From positions 26,784,001 to 26,848,000 of the forward strand of contig OU612068.1 in the NCBI GenBank assembly GCA_914767715.1: 64,000 nucleotides of DNA, read 5' to 3'. Made by a program: the position numbers and the translations under genes. The notes under the pieces were generated by a model. That model searched no databases. It was not told where the DNA came from and saw nothing but the letters and a program-made list of their open reading frames with translations. This document shows, one piece after another, positions 33,601-45,600 of this stretch. Numbering within the stretch: position 1 is the stretch's first letter; every line of letters begins with the position of its first letter. The DNA is from Membranipora membranacea. Lineage: Eukaryota; Bryozoa; Gymnolaemata; Cheilostomatida; Membraniporidae.

Positions 33601-36600
33601 ATTATGCTAGCTGCATTATTGCATTAGTAGATAATAAGACAATAACTGAAATTGAACGTCATGATGCAGTTGAAAAATTTGGGAGTGATGTCACACCATC
33701 CAGTTTTGGTGCGAAAACTTAGTTAAAACAAATCAGAAGCATGCAAAACTTGCCATGACATCCTTAAAGTGAAACATTTTAGCGGGATAATTAATGCATG
33801 TTGTCTTCTTTTTGTACCAGAAAAAACAATGCTTTGATCTATTTCTATTAAAAATTGTTCTAAATGTGCAAAGTGCTCCCTGTTTTTTTGGGCGCCCTTG
33901 TGCACTTCGCCAGGTTTACTGGAGGATTTAGCTATGGGTCTTCCCGTGCTCTCCGCTCGTACTCACTCCTTATTGGTGACGTAATATTGATTAAATGCAG
34001 AATAGTATTTAGTCTTCTCTTCAGAAGACTAAAGCGATTCAATTGAAGACCAATAATTTTGACAATTTCATCCTATCCCCAACAAGAATTGTCGAAACAA
34101 GAACACTTATTTGAGATCAAATTCTTATTAAAAATACAAATCAGCATATCAGGTCATGCACCCTAGAATTTGATCTTATCATATGCTGGTGTGTGCAGGG
34201 GCTTGGAATGAACGTCAGCTGGATTGAACGCCGACGTGATAGAGATTAGCTGGAATGAACTTAGACCGGTATGAAAGTCAAAAATCATGGAATGAACATA
34301 GAAAGTGCTGGATTGAACGTCGACTACATTAGTATATAGAATAAACGCAAGAGCAACTCCCTAAAATAATTGTGTAAATTAATTATGATCATTCACAAAG
34401 GCACTCATATCTGTTTATGATGATGGTTACTAAATTTCCCATGGCTAGATGGAATCAAGCAGGAATTTAGTGCAAAAACTGAAATGGACATATACCAACA
34501 TCATGTTGCAATTCAATCGATGACGTCATATCAACTGCTAGAATTTTTAGCCGACTGTCAAGTCCCATCACTGTCAGAGGTTTCTAATCGGGTGTTACAA
34601 AATCCTTGGTCTTAAATTGTACACAACAGAGTCTACACCCCTACTCATTTTAAGACGCTACCGCGAAGGTAGAAAAGAGCTACAGCAGGGAGAAGGGAAA
34701 CTTCTTACCCTCCCCCAACGAACTTACCTTGTCAAGACCGGCTGCCGTTACCGGTACCAAACATAATAAATAAATATAAATAGTACCAAATGTGCAGCGC
34801 ATATGGTTTGGCATGGCAATATTGAATTGCCTTAGCCTAATTACAAATTATAAATTTAAACCAAAACCTTGATTGTGACAAGCATTGTTATTGTTCATAA
34901 GATGAATGCTGGTTTTTTATAACACAATTATTTTTGGGAGTTGCTCTCCTGTTGACTCTTTATACCAACTAATGTAGTCGGCATTCAATCCAGCACTTTC
35001 TACATTCATACCAGGATTTTTGACTTTCAAACCAGACTACGTTCATTCCAGTTAGTTTGATCCCGTCGATGTTTGTTCCAGCCGATGTTCATTCCAAGAT
35101 TCTGTGTGCATCTTCTATTTACAAACACAAGCCCCCATAAATCTCACAACAGTTCCTTAGGTGAACACAACTATGCGTTATTACAAGGAATCGTACAAGA
35201 GCAAAATTGTGAAAAATCGTGAGAAATCTGTTCAAGTCATTTCCATAACCTCGATCAGCATTTTTAACACCAACGGTCAAAGACTTTAGGATTCTAGAAC
35301 AAAAAGGGAACGACAAAACTTTTATGACGAGACTCTAACACTACTTTCAATTAAAATTTTTAATGCCTGAAAAAGAGTAGAAGGAAAAGAAACCAAAAAT
35401 TAAAAATGAGCTACCAGCGTTAATTTGAAAAAAAAACATAGTGGGAAAATGGCAAGTGGGAAAAGGTCCGGGTGGAAAAATGGATTGGTGGGAAAACGTC
35501 CAGGTGGAAAAATGGATTAGTGAGAAAACATACAGGTGGGAAAACAGCTTGGTGAGAAAACATCATAGTGGGAAAACAGATTGGTGGGAAAACATCCCGT
35601 TGAGAAAATGGATCAGTGAGAAATCGTCCTAGTGGGAAAACGGATATGTGGGAAAATGTCGTGGTGGGAAAATAGCTCGGTGGGAATATGGCTTGGTGGG
35701 AAAATGGCTTGGTGGGATAAAGGGAGGTGGCAAAATGGCTTGGTGGGAAAATGATATTGGGAAAATGTCCAGATACCGGTCAGACGCAGCACTACTGCAT
35801 ATCCCAAATATTCACACTATCGATATGTGATTAGTGGGAAGTCAAGAGTTTGATGCAGTTGGCACATGTCAAGACTATAGTACTGGGTTCTACATTGTAT
35901 ATGTTTTATCATTGCATGAGATGGTTGATGAGAGACAGCGCTACCGCATATCCCCATATCATGTCATTAGCATGTTAGGAAAGTATGCGAAGCTGGCATA
36001 TCTAAGTTTTTCAGACTCTGACAGTTTGGTTTCTTTCTGAAAAGTGAGGCACTCATTGAACTCTTTGCTCATGTGTTATGCAAAAGATATCCAGCCAATA
36101 AATGACATAAGAGGCAATTGAATCGTCAAAAATGTTGTGTGTAATTGCCCCAAGACAGTGGTCTTAAGACCAAACAATATCATACTAGCATCAAGTATCC
36201 TGCCATCAAGTATTTATAACTTTTGATACTAGTCCCATAAGAAGTTTGACATAATTCAATTGAAATTTTTCAATTTGTGCTGGTCGTATATGAGCAGCCT
36301 TCTCTCCAAGTTTACTTGGTGAATTAATTGCCGTGTCAACAAAATCCCACAATGCAGTTTCAACCTGGAATTCCCTGATGATTAGATTACTTAGATTACA
36401 CAGAGTAGGAGTTATTTCCCCACACATATAATGCCAAAACAAAATACCTTTTAATTTCTAAATATGACCACTACAACTGGGTACACCCGGTGAATTTTAC
36501 AGAACATACACCAATGAAGTATAAAACGTGATCAGTTTCCTGCCATCAAATATTGTCCGTGCCATAACAACTTATGCTATAGCTGCTTCTGGCCTATTAC

Positions 36601-39600
36601 ATCAGGGAGAATGGAAGAATGGAATTTATTCTCCCTGCTTACATACATGAGTCAACTTTCATCTTTTCTTCAATGAGAGTAACAGAAGTTGACCACCTCC
36701 TTGTTGGGGGGAGATAACTCAGATCTCCTACCCCAGTGTTTATTAGACTCATGCCACCAGATTGCTGACTGTTTGCGCGCAGATTGAGAAGAGCTATTTT
36801 GGACACCACTAAGGCTTAAATTTTTGCCATTATGATGATGACTATTCAGGTATAAAAGTTGATTTTGTGCAACCCGCATTCTGATGCCACAGAGAAGTGG
36901 CGATGTTGTGTGGTTAATAGACCCTCGCGCGTAGCGCAAACATTTTTTGAGGCAATTTCTGGTCATAAAAGGCGCCCATGAGTTATGTATACATTTTAAG
37001 CATTTTGCAAATTTTTGTAAGCATTTTGGAAAACTTAGGTTGGCAAGTCTGCACATATTTTACAGAAGGAGAGCTTGCATCTAAAGCACACTCCCCCTCA
37101 GACATGCAGTCACCTACACTCGATACTGAGCAGAGCTGGGTGGTGCTAGACTCCATGGAAGAGGGACAACAGCCAACCATGAGTAAGTTATATCTTTGTG
37201 AAGTTGACGTGGAAAGGAAAGGTCACATCAGATTGTTTCACAATGTGCGAGCTTGGTTGTAGACTATTGCTTGACTTTTCTTTATCAGGGCTCAACAGCA
37301 TATACAGAATCAAGACAAGTTTTTCTTCTATCTTATCAGTGTATTATGTTATACTACTAAGGTCACAATACCAGTCTGGCCACATCACACATCTAATCAA
37401 TAACTACCATCATGCACTCGTCACCGGAACTTTGCCAACCTGCCGACAGGCCTGTTCTCAGATTTTTCAGTCTTAGCATTTGATTGTTGTCCAATGAGAA
37501 GTTTTGAAGCTTTTACCTCAAATACAAAATTCCCTTCCCTCCATGGGAGTCAACCCAGCACCTTGTGCATACTAAGCCAAAGCCATACCACTGAGCTACA
37601 CTTGATTGATTGATCCGTTTTGGCACAGTTCCAACATGCCATCACAAGAGCAAATACACAGCATAACCTCCAAGTGATGATCTCCATACAAGTACTTGTG
37701 GTTAGAGCATATTAGGCCAGAAGCAGCTATAGCATAAGTTGTTATGGCACGGACAATATTTGATGGCAGGATATTGATCACGTTTTATACTTCATTGGTG
37801 TATGTTCTGTTTTGGCATTATATGTGTGGGAAATAACTCCTATTCTGTGTAGTCTAACTAATTTAATCATCAGGGAATTCCAGGTTGAAATTGCATTGTG
37901 GGATCTGTTGACATGGCAATTAATTCACGAAGTAAACTTGTAGAGAAGTCTGCTCGTATCAGACCAGCACAAATTGAAAAATTTCAATTGAAACTTCTTA
38001 TGGGACTAGTATGATATTGTATGGTCTTAAGACCACTGTCTTGGGGCTATTACCAACAACATTTTTGATGTTTCGATTGCCTCTTATGTCATTTTTCAGC
38101 TGGATATCTTTTGCATAACACATGAGCAAAGAGTTCAATGAGTGCCTCACTTTTCAGCAAAGAAACCAAACTGTCAGAGGAGGGAGATAGTTTTTCAAAC
38201 TCCTTGGTCAGAGTCTTAAAAACTTAGATATGCCAGCTTCACATACTTTCCTAACAGTTTGGCTTTTACAGTTCAACAGGAATCATGCTGAGATAATAGA
38301 GTAAATATTTGACTTTCTTTTCATGGTGGTTGCGAAATACCTCTCTGTCAATAGACATACTGTCTATTACTTTTATTTGCAGCTACTAAGATTATAAGAA
38401 GTTAGGGCTGGGTATTATTTATGTAGATTTACTATTATGTATTTACTATAGATAATAGTCTCTGGTATCATACCACAGTTTGCCACACAAAAGCAAACAT
38501 TTTTCAATGTCACTGCTCACAAAATAATTCATAGCTAAGCTTCATATCATAGTTATTCATCGCTATTGCTCTAAGCACATTGCTCTAACCACAATTACTT
38601 GTATGGTGATCATCACTTGGAGGTTATGCTGTGTATTTGCTCTTGTGATAGCGTGTTGGAACTGTACCAAAACAGAACAATTTGTCAATCAAGTATAGCT
38701 CAGTGGTATGGCTTTGGTTTAGTATGTACAAGGTCCTGGGTTCGACTCCCATGGAGGGAAGGGACTTTTGTATTTGAGGTAAAAGACTCAAAACTTCTCA
38801 TCTTGAAACAACAATCTAATGCTAAGACTGAAATATCTGAGAACAGACCTGTCGGCAGGCGGTAGGCAGTGGTACTTTTGTACAGTGAGTAAGTGGAGCT
38901 CAGCTCCACTTGGTTATAAACACCCTTCTTGAAGTGGAGCTGAGCTCCACTTCAATTTTTTTTATTCCCTTGATAAGCAGGGCTCTCAGCCTGGGAGGAT
39001 TCGAAACCTGAGTTTTGATATTAGCATGTCGCATAGTGGTATTTTAAAGGTGTAAAACGCCCTGAGCATAAACAGCACAAGCACGTTACTCTCGGTCAAT
39101 CTTGATACTTTGATTGAAAAGTAACAAACAATCAAACGAAGTCAATGCCCCTCCGGAAGATATCCAACCATTAAATATAGAGGAAAATGGGGCAGAGATA
39201 GTTTTTTTCGGCACCTTGTACATATACTTTAAATGATCATTTATTTTAAACAATCCAACAGAGCTCTGAATTTCTTCCAAAACTTTTGTTCATGTCTAAT
39301 TTTAAGGCCAGTATGTACATGCAACATGTACTTTTGTCTGTGATATGTAATAAATCAATCAACCAGCCAAAACCAACAGGGACATGTCACTGATGTCACT
39401 AGGTGAAAGGTCAGAGCCCATCAACTCTGACTCTGAGTATGCTCTTAAAACAAGCGATACAGCATAGTCGGTTCTGATCGTTTGAGACAAAACTTCTCGT
39501 GTTGTACAGTGAAACGAAGCACAGCATTACAAAGTAATAAACAATGCATCGCTTAGTAATTATCGATTCCTCAGGTAAACATTTTTTGGATTCACAACGA

Positions 39601-42600
39601 CTGAATGGATTGCAGTTTCATACTTGTCAATAATAAAGCTTTGCTCTTAGTTCTCAAATGACTGAAATTGGACCTTGGTTATATATATTGATCAATACTT
39701 TGGTGGCACTTAGCCCTGTTCACACGGCCACGGATTTTGTTTTTTTTGGATGGCCATGTACTTCTCGGTATAGTTTCAGTAGTTGTCTTCTGCTGTTTTA
39801 GCTCTAATCTTCAGCACTTTGAGCTTTGACTTTTTCCCTGTTCCATTGACAGATTGCACTAAATATTGAAGTAATAATGTGAAAACATGGCTAAGTTTAA
39901 AAAAATTTAGTATTAGTATGACCATGACCTTGACCTTGATCACGGTCATACTCATGGTGTTTTAAATTTTCTTTAGCTTAGCCATGTTTTCACATTATTA
40001 CCAGTGGTACTTTTGTACAGTGAGTAAGTGGAGCTCAACTCCACTTGGTTATAAACACCCTTCTTGAAGTGGAGCTGAGCTCAACCTCAATTTTGTTTAA
40101 TCCCTGGCTAAGCAGGGCTCTCAGCCTGGGAGGATTCGAAACCTGAGTTTTGATATTAGCATGTCGCATAGTGGTATTTTAAAGGTGTAAAACTCTCTTG
40201 GGATCTCTGGGATCATTGTTTGATCATTAATTTAGAAATGACTTGATTAGGCAGTGCAGTGAGAGTATAATTACAGTGAGTGCAGTGAGAGGCATTATTA
40301 GTATTATTAGTTACATATCTTATCACAACTAGAATATCTAATACCTGACCATTCATTAATAATAAATATGGCATAAATTATTGTAAGGCAACATTTAGCA
40401 TTGTTTATATATTATTCATCTCTGCCAACGAGCAAAATCTGAGCTTTTAGCTTACATTCTAAAATCCCCTGAGTAGCCTGAGTTGAACCCAAAAATCTGA
40501 GTAACTCGGGCTAAACCTGAGTGGTTGAGAGCCCTGTCGAAAACAATGGGGAGTAAACTGTTCTCATGCTGGAGCCATACTTATAGATGGTAAATACATT
40601 AATATTTGGGTGTTGGCTATGTGTTGTCAGTCCACAGAAAAGTTTTCTGAAAATAAAAGCAGAAGCATCTACAACCAATTATATCTGTTGCTGGGAAATT
40701 GGGGATATCTGGCTCCCTCTGGCATACCTATCAAAGACAGGTGATGTCAGAGGATATAGGCTAACAATAAAGCTGCCCATTAGCCACCTCTACAGAAGGT
40801 TGCTGGCTAAACCTTGCCGGCTGGGAGGATTGATTGATGAATTAAAAAATATAAATAAGTAAGAGCTCCACTTCATTATCCCTTACAAAAGTACCACTGG
40901 CGGTAGGTCGGCAAAGTTCCGGCGCCCGATGCACTTCAGCTTAGTCTATTATCAGTTTTACACAATGATTTATTCACAAAAGTACCTAGATAAAAAGGGG
41001 AGTCCCCTTTCAGTCTACTCCGATAAACTATGACGCTATCATCTATTTATTGACTTTATTCAGGCTAAGACATTGAGTTCATTCAGTTTTTTGTATCTAC
41101 AGTGCTGTTCTTTTATATGCAGTATTCATAATGGAGTATTGTGTAACATTCAATGTTGAATCTAGCTTATAATTCGTCTGACACCACATCATCTGACCAT
41201 AATGCAAAAAAAACATCACCCACATACCAAGATCACTGATGTAAAAAATTTTCATTGCTAGACAAATCTGAGTAATTAGGCAATAGGCAATATCGATACT
41301 GAACTAAAAGCTCCAAAGCAAGCTTTGTACTTTCCACATTCAAATACCTACCTAGAGCACTAGGTTAGATCAAGTTTGGTGCAGACGCCTGCATTTGGAG
41401 TTGCTCCTCCTCCTCCACTGTTCATGCGACAGACAGGCATACTTTTCATGCGGGTGAAGGGAGCAACTGCAATGCAGGTAATTGGAATAAACTTGATCCA
41501 ACCTAGGTACCTACCCTAGTTGTTTTAGTATAAGTGCCACAAGATAATCTTTTAAAATACGATGAGCATGATATCAGATCTTAAGAAGAGCGAATTTTGC
41601 AAGTTTTCAATTAGTCCTTCCTATCCAGCCTGCATGTATTACCAAAATAAGAAATCTTAATTGTATTTTAGAATTGGAGATATATGAATACCCAGATGAT
41701 GTTACCATCTCAGAGTTGGTGGACCATTTTGTGGAAACTTTTCAGGCACAGAACAGATCACCAGAGGAAGAGATTGAAGCAGGGTTGAAAAACACCCAAG
41801 TCTACACTCTCGAGTTTCTTCAGTCAGGTAGGTCTATACTCTATGTCATGTTAGTGATGTTGTCTAACTCTCCGAACAGTAACCTCTCCATCAAACTGAC
41901 TAGGGAGGATGGGTTTTATGTGTATCTTTTGCAATATCTTACCCTATAGGTATAGCTTATGGGTGGTTTATAAATGGAATCATCACACCCTTGAAGAGTA
42001 TAGTGTACAGAAAGGCTTGAAACAGTTGAATTTAAAGCTTGCTAACATTTAGTCACCCTCTTTATTATATCTATGATCAAATTTGGTCTAGTTTGCCTGC
42101 GTTCGAACTTGCTCCCCTACCACCGATAAGCTGCAGTGGGGAAAGCATACCTTATGCAGGTAAACTGGACCAAACTTGGTCTAACTCACCATAGACTTCT
42201 ACCTCATCTAGCCTAAATAATTACTATCAAAAATTAGGTCATTAACTCCCAACTACCTAGGCTCGAGTCAAGCAAGTACTTACTCCGCTTGAGTATCCTT
42301 GTTTGGGGAGTCCAATGTGTCTGCATTTCGGATCCCTCCTATTCTAGTGGTGAGTCGCTGGCTGCTCAAGATGGGAAACAACTCCAAGTTCAGATTCTCA
42401 TTGGCTTATTCTTTAGTTGTTTGAAATGATAATGTTTTGTGTTGTGTCTAACCATGTTTTTAATGTAGGTTGTGGTGAAATTTGTGGGAGGAAACCATAC
42501 ATACGAGCAGTGAGGACCACAACATTTTTAAATTGTCATGCTTAATTGGATTGGCTGATGGTGTTTCCCGTGGAAACAGTATATTCCCCAAATCTCAACA

Positions 42601-45600
42601 GCATCTGATTTGTAGTCTGCAGTACAGCATGACCTTATCTATCTGTTGCAGATGCTGAGAGAATACTTGGAAAACCAGAACAATGGCTCGAGTCAGGTGA
42701 TGAGGTTACAAAGATTAAGATACGACTTGCTGCGCCACCCATACGTGCTGTCCTCTTTCACAGTGACACCAAAATTAACACCAGGATGGTGAAAAAATCA
42801 CTTAAGAAAATTGAGATTGTGTCGTGTGAGATGCTAGCCAACAGCAAACATGATGTCATTGTCGTTTTCAAAAATCCACAAGGTGGGTTTTTGAATTTAT
42901 CAAGCAGGTTAACTTATGTTAGCTTGGAATCTTTCTTTTTTTCATTTGTAAAATACGGTTACCAGTAGGTATCATCATCTTTGAAGCGGAGAGAGTTATC
43001 CTCTCTTGGGTACAGGTTCCGGGACCCATAGTACTCATGCCGCACCCTATACCCATGCCCGCCGGAAATCCGGCTAATCTTTATATCGCAGAGGCAGAGG
43101 GGGTTCTTTTTACTGCATGTGGGGTGTGCAAACACACAGTGGACCTCCGGTATTCTTAGCCCGTTCCGCAAGGACCTGGCTAGGATGAATGGTGTGCCAG
43201 TACCAAATCAGAAATGACTGCCGGCGCTGGGAATCGAACCTGGACCATAAAGAGCCAAAGTCCGTACCCTTAACCATTAGACCACTCCTGACTCCTCCAG
43301 TAGGTATCAATTCTACACGCTGCTGCAGCAATCAATATAAACAACAATATTTGATCTCATGCCATACAATGTATTCAAGAAAACATTAAACTTCTATTGA
43401 ACCTTCTATACAACTGAAGACACCTTTACCACAAATAATAGTCATGTAAATTGTTTGCTGTTTCACAAAAAAATTGTTGCTTATTAGATGCACAACAACT
43501 AGTGGATGGATCTAAACTACACAAGATAAGCTCAAGTATCACTACAACTGTGAGCCTGTATCAGAGTATGACTGATGCTGTCGTCTCCCCTGATAAGCCA
43601 AATCTTACATCAGCCGATGATGATGAAGGTAGGATTAAAACCTGACAGGATGATTCTATTTTAAGTTTGATATTTATGAGCCACTGCCGGCTTTAAAGGG
43701 GCTTCAGCCAAACGAGCAAATTAACTGGAGGAGGTATTTACTGCAGAATATAATGCATGTGCATGCATCTGTACTGGAAGCCTCATAATGATACTCGTAT
43801 ATATGTTAATATGTTAAGGTTTGTACCCAATATTGAAATTAGCAGAGCGATTGTCATCAAACTATGCAAAATAACCTTTCCAAAAGAATATTGTCCTGTT
43901 GGTGTTGCAGAGACGGCACAATCAGAACAAGACAAAGAGGATGGGCCTAGGGAAAGACCAGGTCTGCAGCGTAATGCGGCCCTGTCAAGCCTACAGGGTA
44001 GTGGAAGCTCAGGCCCAGCTGAAAGCTCGGGTATCACTAAGCAGCATGAGACACTTCTCGTTTATAACCTACTGGATGTGGATGAGGAGACTTTATCTTA
44101 CTGGGTTAGATCTGTGACAGGACTGTGGCCAACTAGTATTCATATGTCAGAGAGCGAGGACAAAGCCATCATAAAGGTCCCGCTTGTAGGAAGAGGACTA
44201 GGTAAGAAATCATTGAATTTTAATTGTATTATTGTATCAGTGTGTCATTGACTTATGACTGGAATGAAGGAAGTGAAGGGGTTTTATCTCAGTTATCAAC
44301 CATCATATCTCATTTCATAGCTGCGATTTTTATGACACCCTTGTTTTCATTTTGTTTGGTTAGAAACCACATAGTTGCCATAAATGTCCTTAGAAGGAAG
44401 GACCACTTCCATTTGAGAAGTTCATATTGATGGCATTGATGATAACTCTAACATGTATGGTGACTGGAAAACAGTTAAACATTCTCGCGTATGAATTAGA
44501 ATGACGGTCAGGCTCTAATCGGAAGTGTAAATTATGATATAAAATAGACCTGAAGGCTGATGTAACAGTACGTCTGCTTTATACTGACCTTGTTGGTTGA
44601 CAGTAATTGGCCCATACTAGGTTGCCTGCCTATCCCACACCCAAACACCAGCCATTTAGGACCGGAGATGATGATGTAATTCACTCACTTTTGAGTGAAT
44701 TGTCCAATGGTGGTGGCTCGGTGCCAATAACTCTTCAGACTGGTCAAATGGGGTTTTGCATCACTGTGTTCATCCTGTAGTTTGTTGACGTTGAGACATG
44801 GAAACCTCGTAAAGAGAAGACAATAATCTGTTACTGGTATGGATTATATCTAGTCGACTACTTGTAGTGTCCATTTTAATGCATGCTACTGTCGGGACCA
44901 TATTATTGGTACTTTGAGCTGCTGAATGGGTCAGGAATTCTCCTTTGTGACAATTTTTCGCATTTTCTCTTATTCATGTTGCAACCTTTTTAAATGGTAG
45001 TTACATTTCATAATTAGCATTACATAACAATTTTTGTTCCCTGTGACTAAAATGTGCTTAGAAACAATCTACACAACTGACCGCTTGCTTCTGATCAGTC
45101 TTGAATGAGATTAAGACTATAAATTCTGTATTTCTCTATTTGTCATAGACAACAGAAATATTCAACGGACCTTGGCTCAGAATGAGTACAATCTCCATGG
45201 AGAGAAGCTGAGAATTGAGAGGATAACTCCATCCACTGTCATACAAGTCGTAGTGTCAACAAAATCGAGTCAACCAATTCACAATGATGTTCTGGAGGGT
45301 TATTTTGGTAATCCAAGATATACTGGTGTTAGTTCTTCTGGTAGCATCGCTGTTAAATCTGACGATCAGAAACAAGACGTTTTTATCATCACATATCCCA
45401 CAGAGAATGGTAAGACTGACATAATTGATGTGTAGATCTAGGTGTGGTCTAACAAACTGATGCTCGAACATTTTTGGTTTGACAGAGAAATAAGGGAAAG
45501 ACTAAAACACATGTAAGATGGACTTTACATGATCTATGTTGTGTGGCAAAGGTTATGCCACTCATGTACTACTGTGGTATCTCATGGTGTATACATATGT

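Larger units (their letters stand above)
30538..36600. mobile_element. Foldback-like composite structure, about 6 kb
   Basis: The outer ends are inverted copies of one repeat starting AGGCCAGAAGCAG (30538 rightward, 36600 leftward). Moving inward, the left arm has a tandem array of about 145-bp units and then a TTTTCCCACC minisatellite. The right arm has the same minisatellite in reverse complement. The centre (32140-35430) encodes nothing recognised and holds a separate inverted-repeat element. No target duplication is evident. It may be a foldback transposon or an inverted duplication. Confidence 0.55.
38867..40899. mobile_element. hAT-like element, CAGTGGTACTTTTGTA ends, 2033 bp
   Basis: Inverted ends CAGTGGTACTTTTGTA and TACAAAAGTACCACTG are flanked by a perfect 8-bp duplication GCGGTAGG (38859-38866 and 40900-40907). 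About 190 bp of its left end is repeated internally from 40002, including the start of a nested CAGGGCTCTC element. No transposase is seen. Confidence 0.85.

Noticed and set aside
36670-37056. 128-codon minus-strand open frame
   Set aside because: Composition looks random, there is no recognisable domain, and it abuts the plus-strand exon 7. It is probably chance.
38694-38760. Possible functional tRNA gene
   Set aside because: The A- and B-box words are good, but the acceptor and anticodon stems do not pair and the sequence is part of a dispersed repeat with other copies. I call it a SINE head.
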